NCBI RefSeq assembly: GCF_033449965.1
Contig: NZ_CP137761.1
Span: 3,658,001 to 3,722,000 of the forward strand
DNA from: Bacillus sp. T3
GTDB lineage: Bacteria > Bacillota > Bacilli > Bacillales > Cytobacillaceae
DNA: 64,000 bases
Direction of reading: 5' to 3'
Position numbers and translations under genes: made by a program. Positions 1-9,020 of the stretch are shown here, piece by piece. How positions within the stretch are numbered: position 1 is the stretch's first letter; the number at the start of each line of letters is the position of its first letter. The notes under the pieces were generated by a model. It was not told the origin of the DNA. It did not search any database and saw only the letters and a list, made by a program, of their open reading frames with translations.

Positions 1-2673
1 TCATTTTGAACCATAAATAACGCCATATCACCGACAATTTTTGAAGATGGGGTTACTTTTACAACATCTCCAAATAATTCATTTACGCGGGCATACATGC
101 TTTTAACATCGTCCCATTTATTTCCTAAACCAACTGCCTTCGCTTGCTGCTGAAGATTACTATATTGTCCTCCTGGCATTTCATGCTGATAAACTTCCGT
201 ATGCGGAGCCATCATGCCGGATTCGAAGTCATGGTAATATTTACGAACATCCTCCCAATAATGAGAAAGCTGTTCCAATGCTTCAATGTTCACATCTGGT
301 CTGCGTTCTGTGCCTTCTAGTGCGTAATAAAGTGAGTTTGCACTAGGTTGTGATGTTAATCCAGCCATTGTACTAAGTGCAACATCAACAATATCAACAC
401 CAGCATCAATTGCGCGAGCATAGGTGAAGATCCCATTCCCACTTGTATCATGAGTATGAAGGTGAATTGGAATATTAATCGACTCTTTAAGCTCAGAGAT
501 TAATCGATATGCTGCTTGTGGCTTTAACAAACCAGCCATATCTTTAATTCCAAGGATATGTGCACCCTGCTGTTCTAACTCCTTCGCTAAATCTTTGTAG
601 TATTGGAGATTATATTTTGTGCGGGTCGGATCGTCAATGTCCCCAGTATAACAAATTGCCGCTTCAGCAATTTTTCCATTTTGGCGAACTGCATCGATCG
701 CAACCTCCATACCTTTGACCCAGTTTAAGCTATCAAAAATTCTAAACACATCAATGCCTGTTTCTGCAGATTTAGCAACAAATTCACGGATGACATTATC
801 AGGATAGTTTTTATAGCCCACAGCATTTGATGCACGAAGAAGCATTTGGAATAAGACATTCGGAATTTGTTTTCTTAGCTCTTGAAGTCTTACCCATGGA
901 TCTTCATTCAAGAAACGATAGGCAACATCGAACGTTGCACCGCCCCACATTTCAAACGAGAACATATCAGGTAATAATTTGGCTGTCGGTTCAGCAATAT
1001 GTTTAATATCAGTTGATCTTACACGTGTAGCTAGTAACGACTGATGCGCATCGCGGAAGGTTGTATCAGTTAATAACACTTGATTTTGCTGTTTTATCCA
1101 ATTGACTACACCTTCTGGACCTTGCTGATCTAGAATTTGTTTTGTTCCGTTTGCGTATTCAAAGTTATAGTTTAATTTCGGAATTCTTGGCTTTTCAAAA
1201 ACAGGTTGTTTTTTCTTTTCAATTCCAGGGAAGCCATTAACTGTTACATTCGCAACGTACGATAACATCTTCGTACCGCGGTCCTTGCTTTCTGTAAATT
1301 GGAACAACTCTGGTGTGCTATCTATAAACGATGTATCATACTCACCGATAATAAAATTTGGATGTCTTACAACATTCTCTAGGAACGGAATATTCGTTTT
1401 AATACCACGAATTCGGAACTCCCGCAGATTACGTACCATTTTAGCTGCTGCATGCTCAAAAGTCATAGCATGTGTAGTTAACTTCACAAGAAGTGAATCA
1501 TAATAAGGTGTGATCACAGCCCCCGTAAAAGCATTTCCTGCATCTAAACGGACACCAAATCCACCGCCAGAACGATATGCCATAATCTTTCCTGTATCTG
1601 GCATGAAATTATTTAATGGATCTTCGGTTGTTACACGTGATTGAATCGCAAACCCGTGCACATAGATATCCTTTTGGTGTGGAATACCCACTTCTTCACC
1701 GTAAAGTTCATGTCCTTCTGCAATTAAAATTTGTGATTGAACAATATCAATACCGGTAACCATTTCTGTTATAGTATGTTCAACCTGAACGCGAGGATTT
1801 ACTTCGATAAAGTAAAACTCTTCTCCGGAATACAAGAAACTCAACCGTACCTGCATTTACATAATCAACTTTTTTCATAAGCTGAACAGCAGCATCGCAA
1901 ATTCTTTCACGCAAATCATTAGAAATTGACACACATGGAGCCACTTCAACCACTTTTTGGTGACGTCTTTGGACAGAACAATCACGTTCATAGAGGTGAA
2001 CAATATTTCCATGATGATCTCCGAGAATTTGAACTTCAATATGCTTAGGATTGATAATTAATTTTTCAACATATACCTCATCATTACCAAATGCAGCTTT
2101 TGCTTCTGATTTTGCACGTGAAAAGGCCTCTTGAACTTCATCCTTATGATTAACAATCCGCATTCCGCGGCCACCGCCACCTAACGCAGCTTTAATAATA
2201 ATTGGATACCCATACTTTTCTCCAAATGCAGCTACTTCAGATACATCTTGTACAGGACCATCACTTCCTGGAATGATTGGTATATTAGCAAGCTCAGCCT
2301 GTGTACGAGCTTTGACTTTATCACCAAACATATCTAAATGTTGCAATTCAGGACCGATAAAAATAATTCCCTCTTCCTGACAACGACGAGCAAATTCAAT
2401 ATTTTCTGATAGGAAACCATAACCAGGATGGATTGCATCTACATGACTATGCTTTGCAATCTCGATAATTCCTTCAATATCCAGATATGCATCAATTGGC
2501 TTCTTACCTTCACCAACTAGGTAAGCTTCGTCGGCTTTATAACGATGGTAAGTGCCGGAATCTTCTTTAGAATAAATCGCAACAGTCCGAATATTTAGCT
2601 CATTACATGCCCGAAAAACCCTGATTGCAATCTCGCCACGATTGGCAACCAATACCTTGCTGATACGCTTCAT
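1..2673 (-). CDS. pycA: Pyruvate carboxylase, 3' end outside window, one apparent frameshift
   Basis: Biotin-dependent cytosolic enzyme that carboxylates pyruvate to oxaloacetate, refilling the TCA cycle. The N-terminus (MKRISKVLVANRGEIAIR) opens the biotin carboxylase domain, with the ATP-grasp glycine loop GGGGRGMR near residue 170. The carboxyltransferase domain follows, and the window ends at about residue 890 of the usual ~1150, so the biotinyl domain is missing. The reading frame breaks at about 1829-1830: after GTVEFLV the frame must shift to reach EEFYFIEVNPRVQVEH. Removing one base restores LVSGEEFYF, so I treat it as one gene. The start follows a GGAGTGA ribosome site. It lies downstream of ftsW, as in B. 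subtilis. Confidence 0.95.
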
Positions 2674-2704
2674 ATAAATCACTCCATCTTGTCTGAATTT
2701 TACA

Positions 2705-2733
2705 AAAGCGCAAGGGGGCTGACCCTCGCGCTT
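2705..2733 (-). terminator. Hairpin between ftsW and pycA
   Basis: On the minus strand an inverted repeat AAGCGCGAGGG / CCCTTGCGCTT is followed by TTTGTAAAA. It begins at the ftsW stop codon and would end or attenuate transcription before pycA. Confidence 0.65.
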
Positions 2734-3940
2734 ATGAAGGAAAATTAATGGTTTCAGCAAGTCTCTTTTTAGAAGGAACTGCTTGATTTTCACTTTCCTT
2801 ATGTTTATATTTTTGTTCGTAATTAACGAACATTGATACATTGACTAAAATCCCCATCGCAAATGAAAGCTGTAAAATTGAGGAACCACCGTAGCTAACA
2901 AAGGGTAGCGGAACACCAGTTAAAGGAATTAATCCAGATATTCCAGCGAGGTTGGTAAAAGACTGGATACCAATCATACTTGATATCCCAACTGCAAGCA
3001 AAGTCCCAAACGGGTCCTTACACTTGAGTGCAATATAAATCCCCTTTAATACAATAAACCCCAACGATAGGATAACAAAGCCTACACCCCAAATTCCTAA
3101 TTCCTCGGCAATTACGGCCATGATAAAATCCGTATGAGATTCAGGTAAATAGCCAAGCTTTTGAACACTTTGCCCTAAGCCAAGTCCATTAACCCCACCA
3201 GAGCCGAGCGCTAAGAATGAGTTCACAAGCTGATATCCTGAACCTTGCTCGACGGCAAAAGGGTCAGCCCAAGCTTCAAAACGGCTCAATCTCGTTTCCG
3301 AGAAGATTTCTCCCCTTAGGAATAGGAGGATTGGTATGACTGGCACAGCACCAATCATAATAAGCTTTGCGATATTCTTAATATTCATCCCTGATGAAAT
3401 AATAATCATCGCCGCGATAGAAAAGATAATGGCGGCTGTCCCAAAATCGGGCTGAATCGCAACCAATAAACAAACAATTACAAGATAAACCACTGGTGGA
3501 ACAACACCGTGATTGAATTCATTAATATAGGATTGCTTTTTTGCATAGACTGCAGATAAATAAATAATAACGCCAATCTTTACAAATTCTGATGGCTGGA
3601 TGCTTCTGCTCCCTACTTGAAACCAACTTTGTGCATTCCCAGCCACGTGGCCAAAAATAAACAATAATGAGAGCCCAAATAGAGAACCAATAACAACGAT
3701 ACCAAGAAATTGATTGCTTTTCATAATTTTGTACGGGAAGATTGACATAAAAATAAAAACAAATAATGCTCCTATTAAGTGAAGCTTTTGTTTTTGGTAG
3801 AAAAAGTCGCTAGGCACGTCATAGCGTTGAACAGCGGAGACCATGCTAGCACTATAAATCATAACCAAACCAAACAACGACAATAAAACTAATACAATGA
3901 TTAATGAATAATCATAGGATTTAATTATTTTTTTTAACAT
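2732..3940 (-). CDS. ftsW: Cell division lipid II polymerase FtsW
   Basis: Member of the FtsW/RodA/SpoVE (SEDS) family of septal peptidoglycan glycosyltransferases, acting with a class B penicillin-binding protein at the division site. The 402-residue protein is almost wholly hydrophobic, with about ten membrane segments. It carries family landmarks: QPDFGTA in the centre, the extracytoplasmic YLPESHTDFI loop, and the C-terminal PFVSYGGSS motif. Length and the position between ylaN and pycA match B. subtilis ftsW. SpoVE is a close paralogue, but the neighbourhood decides for FtsW. The short polar tail is lysine-rich. Confidence 0.95.
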   Translation of the reverse strand: MLKKIIKSYDYSLIIVLVLLSLFGLVMIYSASMVSAVQRYDVPSDFFYQKQKLHLIGALFVFIFMSIFPYKIMKSNQFLGIVVIGSLFGLSLLFIFGHVAGNAQSWFQVGSRSIQPSEFVKIGVIIYLSAVYAKKQSYINEFNHGVVPPVVYLVIVCLLVAIQPDFGTAAIIFSIAAMIIISSGMNIKNIAKLIMIGAVPVIPILLFLRGEIFSETRLSRFEAWADPFAVEQGSGYQLVNSFLALGSGGVNGLGLGQSVQKLGYLPESHTDFIMAVIAEELGIWGVGFVILSLGFIVLKGIYIALKCKDPFGTLLAVGISSMIGIQSFTNLAGISGLIPLTGVPLPFVSYGGSSILQLSFAMGILVNVSMFVNYEQKYKHKESENQAVPSKKRLAETINFPS

Positions 3941-4134
3941 TCAACCTCTTCCTCATCTTCTAGGTTGTTTTAGTTATTCTATTAATCTACTCAATATCCT
4001 GCATATGATGAAAGAAAAGATAGAATTATTTTAGCATAAGAATTGCATAGTTCCTATACTATTTATTATTTTTATCATCAAAATTTTTATTTTGTTTTTA
4101 ATATTCTAAAATTATAATGGTTCATTTTTATAAA

Positions 4135-4168
4135 AAAACCCAAACAAGTGGCCCTTGTTCGGGTTTTG
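4135..4168 (-). terminator. Terminator after ylaN
   Basis: Minus-strand stem AAACCCGAACAAG / CTTGTTTGGGTTT with a T run (TTTTTTTAT) directly 3' of the ylaN stop codon. Confidence 0.8.
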
Positions 4169-4172
4169 GAAA

Positions 4173-4459
4173 CTATTTTTTTTGAGATGCTTCGTGCAAT
4201 GCCGAGAGCTCTCTTTCTAATTTCTCAAGAATATTTTTTCCATCTTTATCATCGACCAAGCCCAACCTGGAACTGCAAAGTCTATCTCACGTGACAAACC
4301 AAACATTTGTGTATCTAATACCTCTTCATAAAGTGGACACTGAGGCATTGTAAGGTTGTCCATTTGCACCTTAATAAGCTTTAATATTTTATCAGCGTCC
4401 GCCTTTAATAAGGCGTTTGCTCTTTCTCGATGATCAATCACCATTTCCGACGCCAACAT
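4173..4459 (-). CDS. ylaN: YlaN family protein, apparent frameshift
   Basis: Small conserved Firmicute protein (about 94 residues); in B. subtilis it is required for growth under iron limitation and has been linked to Fur. The first 60 residues (SEMVIDHRERANALLKADAD, then a stretch ending SREIDFAV) match the family. The frame then breaks at the CCTGG at 4266-4270. Reading on in another frame gives LGLVDDKDGKNILEKL and ends in ALHEASQKK, as expected. Two extra bases at CCTGG best explain it, because that restores the family's FAVRLGLVD. The stop is TAG at 4173-4175. Likely an assembly error in a real gene. Confidence 0.88.
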
Positions 4460-4660
4460 CGATCCCCCCGTTTCCGAGCGATTACCTATACTGCTTTAAA
4501 TTTTACCCTCAAAATTGACAAATTGCAACTCTTATTAAAGTCAAAATAGTATCTTTCATTCCCATTCTTGTTTGTGCGACATACGAAGTGTCATAAAATG
4601 ACATTCACCAAAATTCTCGCTATACTTAGAATAATTGTTTAACTAGGAGGATCTTATCAG

Positions 4661-5161
4661 ATGGAACAAATCGTACAAATTAAAGGGAAGGTTAAATTCC
4701 CGATAACTTTAGACCCTAGTGTTTGGATATTTGATGATCGAAAAGTTGATTTAAATACATACTTCCAAACAAGTCCAGAGGATCGTGAAGATGAATTAAC
4801 ACAATATAAGAAGGCGATTTCTAAACAATGGGATCGCGAAATTGTTGAAGGGGCTATCCTGCCTCCCACTGTTTCTACTGAAGCAAAATTTAAAAAGCAA
4901 GAAATGCTTACCGGCACCTTTGCTATTTCATTCAAGCCTTTTTTAACAAATGCAGTTGTTGATGAAAACGCTACAGCTTTAATCATAGAAATGACAGATA
5001 AAGAGGTGGAGCTTCCAATAAAAGAAGCATACGAACTTCTACTTGGTTTTTCAAAGGAAGGGAAACCACTTAAAGAAGATGGGCCTGTACACGTTTATTA
5101 TGGTGATGGTTCAAACCAAGAGCAGCCCTTCAAGCACGTTATTGCTTTTAAAATCATTTAG
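4661..5161 (+). CDS. ylaL: YlaL-like conserved protein
   Basis: A 166-residue cytoplasmic protein with no signal peptide or membrane segment. It starts MEQIVQIKGKVKF and contains DPSVWIFDDRKVDL, which I associate with the YlaL family of Bacillus. The position beside ylaK and ylaN supports this. The biochemical role is not established. The start has a strong site (CTAGGAGGATC) nine bases upstream. It is transcribed away from ylaN and toward ylaK. No homologue of ylaM was found in between. Confidence 0.75.
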   Translation: MEQIVQIKGKVKFPITLDPSVWIFDDRKVDLNTYFQTSPEDREDELTQYKKAISKQWDREIVEGAILPPTVSTEAKFKKQEMLTGTFAISFKPFLTNAVVDENATALIIEMTDKEVELPIKEAYELLLGFSKEGKPLKEDGPVHVYYGDGSNQEQPFKHVIAFKII

Positions 5162-5171
5162 TACCTTGTTT

Positions 5172-5213
5172 ACTAGGCGCTGAGGGGTCTTGCCCGGTCG
5201 GGTCTGACCCCTT
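5172..5213. terminator. GC-rich hairpin between converging ylaL and ylaK
   Basis: The sequence AGGGGTC ... GACCCCT encloses a second short inverted repeat CCCG/CGGG. It lies between two convergent genes and is much richer in GC than its surroundings. It probably serves as a bidirectional terminator or is a small intergenic repeat; only a short T-rich stretch follows. Confidence 0.5.
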
Positions 5214-5239
5214 ATTACTAGATCTACCTACTCACATTG

Positions 5240-6567
5240 CTACAATAGGTCAGCAGCCAACTGTGCTAAGCTTGAGCGTTCCCCTTTTACAAGCTTCACA
5301 TGCCCTGCAATTTTTTGATCTTTAAATTTCTCTACCACATAGGTTAATCCATTATTGTAAGCATCTAAATATGGGTGATCGATTTGCTCTGGGTCCCCCA
5401 TTAATACGATTTTACTTCCTTCTCCAACCCTTGTTAAAATGGTTTTTACTTCATGCTTGGTTAAATTTTGAGCCTCATCAATAATAATATATTGATCGGG
5501 TATGCTTCTTCCACGTATATATGTCAGTGCCTCAACCTCAATAGAACCCATTCCTGCTAATATGGCATCTAGTTCTCCAGGTTTCTTCGCATTAAATAAA
5601 TACTCTAAATTATCATAGATCGGCTGCATCCATGGTCGTAGCTTTTCTTGTTTCTCACCTGGTAAAAACCCTAAATCCTTACCAACTGGAACGATTGGTC
5701 TTGCAACTAAAAGTTTTTTATAATCTCCCATATCTTCCGTTTGCATCAAACCGGAGGCAAGCGCCAATAAGGTTTTGCCTGTCCCTGCTTTCCCAATCAG
5801 GGTAACTAGAGGGATATCTTTCCGTAACAGCAGCTCAATCGCCATCGTCTGCTGAACATTCCTTGGACGAATTCCCCAAATGTGATCATGATCAAAAACA
5901 AGTTTTTTAAGCTTCTTTCCCGTTGAATCCACCACACCAACTGCTGATGCAGAACCCCCTAAGGCATCTTTTAATATTAAAAATTGATGGGGGTAATAGG
6001 GATGATTTGAAATTTCTGATAGTTGCAGTTCATTCTTTTCATAAAATTTTCCGATAATCGCAACATCGATGTATTTTTCGATATACCCTGTATAAATATG
6101 ATCAGTATCCACCACCCGATCACTTAAAAAATCCTCAGCTAACAGACCAATTGCGTCCGCCTTGACTCGCACTAACGCATCTTTACTTACGAGAATAACA
6201 GGACGTCCATTTTCCTTCGTCTGCTCCTCTAAGTACAAGTTTTTCGCAACGGCTAGAATTCGATTATCATTCGTTTTTTCAACAAATATTTCTTGTAATT
6301 GATGGAATGAACGATGATTTAATTCAATTCTTAAATTCCCCCCGTTTTCAAGCGGAATTTTTTCGTGCAGCTTACCAGATTCTCTAAAGCTGTCGATTAA
6401 ACGTGATACTTGCCTTGCGTTCCTTCCGATTTCATCCATATATCTTTTTTCGAGTCCACTTCTTCAAGTACTACTGCAGGTATAACAACTTCATTATCCT
6501 CAAACGAGAATATGGAGTATGGATCCTGTAATAAGACATTTGTATCTAACACGTATATTTTACTCAA
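5240..6567 (-). CDS. ylaK: PhoH family protein with N-terminal PIN domain (YlaK), apparent frameshift
   Basis: PIN-PhoH ATPase, thought to be an RNA-active nuclease/helicase. The N-terminal PIN domain begins SKIYVLDTNVLLQDP. The C-terminal PhoH ATPase has Walker A GKAGTGKT and Walker B YIIIDEAQN. The frame breaks in the T run at 6446-6451: DSKK should continue RYMDEIGRNAR, needing one more A in the coding strand. With that base the gene is 442 codons, matching the family. I chose the TTG at 6567 because GGGAGGCG sits 6-8 bases upstream and the family starts exactly there. Likely a sequencing error. Confidence 0.9.
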
Positions 6568-6775
6568 TCGGACGCCTCCCGCTCTTTCTTGATCTAATCG
6601 TTCACCATTGAACGAACCGCTTGTCAGATGGGACTTTGATAAAATATATGATACGCCGCATAAAGATAGAAGAAATTTTACACAATAATCGTAAAGGGTA
6701 CTAGGCATTATTTTTTAAAGGGTGCTCATGAAACTCGTGAATGCTACTTGAAATGATTGAGAGGTGAACTGTAAA

Positions 6776-7363
6776 TTGAAATACCTTTTTACAGCTTTTA
6801 CATTAATAATGGTGCTAGTTGGTTGTAACACTCAGAACAATGCCGCAGATAACGAAAAAAATAATTTGGTCAAGGTAAAAAATAGTACAATCCAAGAGGT
6901 TGACAGGGAAACTGGGCAGCAAGTCTCAAAACACTTAGTTGATCTTGCCACTGGTGTACCGAATGTACGAGATGCTACAGCAGTCGTAATCGGTAATTAC
7001 GCAATTGTTGGAATCGATGTCGACAAAAATATTGACCGGTCTCAAGTTGGTTCGATCAAATATTCAGTTGCAGAAAGTTTAAAAAATGATCCGCACGGTG
7101 CTCGTGCTGTTGTCATCGCTGACCCTGATTTAACGGCACGTCTTAAGGAAATTGCTGATGATATCCGAGCAGGGAATCCCATTTCTGGGATAATGAATGA
7201 GCTATCTGATATTTCTGGTCGATTAATGCCCGAGGTGCCTGGAGACATGCTAGAACCAAAAGCACGAAACGGAACGGAAAATCCCAAAAAAGGGTTAGAA
7301 AACCAGGATTCCAAACAACTAGAAAAAGAACAGAATGATCAGTCACTTAATCATAAGGATTAG
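6776..7363 (+). CDS. ylaJ: YhcN/YlaJ family sporulation lipoprotein
   Basis: Exported lipoprotein of the YhcN/YlaJ family, found in forespore membranes and spores of Bacillus. The signal sequence MKYLFTAFTLIMVLVGC ends in a lipobox (LVGC), so Cys is lipidated. The mature domain contains HLVDLATGVPNVRDATAVVIG and ARAVVIADPDL, typical of the family, followed by a charged, glutamine-rich tail. I take the TTG at 6776, which has GAGAGGTGA upstream; a GTG at 6764 is also in frame but overlaps that site. Confidence 0.82.
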   Translation: MKYLFTAFTLIMVLVGCNTQNNAADNEKNNLVKVKNSTIQEVDRETGQQVSKHLVDLATGVPNVRDATAVVIGNYAIVGIDVDKNIDRSQVGSIKYSVAESLKNDPHGARAVVIADPDLTARLKEIADDIRAGNPISGIMNELSDISGRLMPEVPGDMLEPKARNGTENPKKGLENQDSKQLEKEQNDQSLNHKD

Positions 7364-7446
7364 AAATTATTGCGACATCCATAAATACTAGTATTGAAAC
7401 AATTTATATTTAAGACCGCTATCCCCCTTTTGTTATGTGGATTATA

Positions 7447-7496
7447 AAAAAAAACGAGGCTGTCTCCGTTAAACAGAGCTCAGCTTCGTTTTTTTT
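7447..7496. terminator. Bidirectional terminator ylaJ / oxidase-like gene
   Basis: AAAAAACGAGGCTG ... CAGCTTCGTTTTTT forms a stem with A and T runs on both sides, between two converging genes. Confidence 0.8.
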
Positions 7497-7962
7497 TATC
7501 CATTACTAGCTGCTTTTCTCATCGCATCCATTACTTGCTTGTCCAATCTCGCTGCTGCAACCTTATCATAGGTCTTATCATATTGAGGTTCAACAACGAT
7601 TTTTGAACCGTAAAACATTACATCACGTACTTCTGCAATGTTAATTTGAACGAGCGCCAATTTTAATGGCACTTCTTCTAATTTTTCTTGTATTACACTT
7701 GCTTGACCACTAATTGAATAGGTTGATTCATTCGCTATTAAATTAACGACAACCTGATTATTTTGTTGGATGTTTTGGATGATTCTAGAACGATTATCGA
7801 CTGCAAACAAGATCGTGTCTTCATCACTAGCTAGTATCCAAGACACTGCACTTACATTTGGACCCCAGTCTCAAAATCGATTGTGGCCAATGTTACAAAC
7901 CGTTCACTTTGTAATTGATCATATAACGGTTGAATTAATTTCGCTTCTACTTGATTAACCAT
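7496..7962 (-). CDS. Pyridoxamine 5'-phosphate oxidase-like FMN-binding protein, apparent frameshift
   Basis: Split-barrel flavin-binding family protein of about 155 residues. The N-terminal part is QPLYDQLQSERFVTLATIDF. The frame breaks in the CCCC run at 7863-7866: the coding strand reads ACTGGGGTCC, and one more G gives ETGGPNVSAVSWILASDED, the expected continuation. The C-terminal part has LFAVDNRSR and VEPQYDKTYDKV. The start at 7962 has GGAGGGAATGG upstream. Substrate is unknown; many relatives are general stress or heme-degrading proteins, so no specific function is claimed. Confidence 0.75.
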
Positions 7963-8126
7963 TCCATTCCCTCCTTAAGTTAACCTCATATTACTACTAT
8001 CACCTTTTTTCATCAACTTTAACGTATTAACAGTTACCATTATCGACCATTGCTTCATGGTATAATATAATAAAGTAAATAGAATATACGCAATCAGTGA
8101 TAAGATTTCAGAATAGAGGTGCCACA

Positions 8127-8327
8127 ATGAGAGTAAAATGCTTTATTTGCGATAAAATAGAATCCATCGATGATCATTCACCATTAGCAAAGCGTCTTCG
8201 AAACCGACCAATTCACACCTATATGTGTAAACCATGCGAGGATCGAATTTCCGAGAATACAAACAAGCGTCACGCATCAGGTAATTTCCGATTGTACAAA
8301 CCCGTGAATGAAGAGGAAAATTGGTAA
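8127..8327 (+). CDS. ylaI: YlaI family small zinc-ribbon-like protein
   Basis: A 66-residue protein with two Cys pairs, CFIC at residues 5-8 and CKPC at 38-41, likely holding a metal. It has the conserved core KRLRNRPIHTYMC. The family is common in Bacillus and of unknown function. The start has GAGGTGCCACA upstream. It is convergent with the next gene and separated by a bidirectional terminator. Confidence 0.85.
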   Translation: MRVKCFICDKIESIDDHSPLAKRLRNRPIHTYMCKPCEDRISENTNKRHASGNFRLYKPVNEEENW

Positions 8328-8333
8328 AGAGAA

Positions 8334-8372
8334 AAAGAGGCGACTCGTGTAAAATCACACTAGAGTCACCTC
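8334..8372. terminator. Bidirectional terminator after ylaI
   Basis: AAGAGGCGACTC ... GAGTCACCTCTTTTTT inverted repeat between converging genes. Confidence 0.8.
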
Positions 8373-8376
8373 TTTT

Positions 8377-8667
8377 TTATTCACTCGGAAATATTTTAAA
8401 TTTATCTGGCTCTTGCAAGATTTGGGTAAGCATACCCTCGATGAAGTCAATTGGAAACTTTGCTGATGACTTCTCTCCATTCTTTTCGTACTGAATGGTA
8501 TACCATCTCTCATCTTTTGTGACGATCATATTGGATACCTTATGCTCTTCTATAAGAATGGTTTCAAATAGCTCAGTGGTTTCAACAGCAGACTGATCAA
8601 GTGGTCTCACGTCACTTACTACTTTTATTGATAACCAATTATATAAAGCGTCCTGTAAAGATTTCAC
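8377..8667 (-). CDS. Conserved hypothetical protein between ylaI and ylaH
   Basis: A 96-residue soluble protein starting at GTG with GGGGGTACAAGC before it. It is acidic, with alternating strand and helix character (TELFETILIEEHK, WYTIQYEKNG, then the helix FIEGMLTQILQ). No motif was recognised. It sits 15 bases downstream of ylaH and so probably shares its transcript. Confidence 0.65.
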   Translation of the reverse strand: MKSLQDALYNWLSIKVVSDVRPLDQSAVETTELFETILIEEHKVSNMIVTKDERWYTIQYEKNGEKSSAKFPIDFIEGMLTQILQEPDKFKIFPSE

Positions 8668-8682
8668 GCTTGTACCCCCAAA

Positions 8683-8997
8683 TTAGCCAAGACGTGCATC
8701 TTGTTTTTTTTGATTGTGCAGACGGACTTTGTAGATAATTAAAATTAACGCTGCAACAACTAATCCCTCTGTTATTGGTAAAAAGATACCTAAAAATGTT
8801 AGAACTGTACAACCTAAAGCCAAAAATAAGTAAATCAAAATTGACTTTCCAATTGATAGTTGTTTAGCGAAACCTAGCTTGTAAACAAGAATACATAAAG
8901 CAACAATCGTTAAATACAATAACGGTGTCCCTACTTCAGGATTCTTATCAAGTTGATACAGAGCTGCAAAAAATGATAAATGCTCTTGCACGTTCAT
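8683..8997 (-). CDS. ylaH: YlaH-like integral membrane protein
   Basis: A 104-residue protein with three hydrophobic segments (about residues 24-42, 50-68 and 72-90) and a positively charged end (KVRLHNQKKQDAR). It matches YlaH in size and position, directly after typA. The function of the family is unknown. It begins 23 bases after the typA stop with GGGGGAGTGACC upstream and is probably cotranscribed with typA. Confidence 0.8.
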   Translation of the reverse strand: MNVQEHLSFFAALYQLDKNPEVGTPLLYLTIVALCILVYKLGFAKQLSIGKSILIYLFLALGCTVLTFLGIFLPITEGLVVAALILIIYKVRLHNQKKQDARLG

Positions 8998-9020
8998 TTC
9001 CGGTCACTCCCCCACTAAAC

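Noticed and set aside
1285..1503. Open frame of 72 codons on the plus strand inside pycA, and many similar frames opposite typA, pdhC, clpE and others
   Set aside because: They lie antisense to strongly conserved coding sequence, lack ribosome sites and show no plausible protein character.
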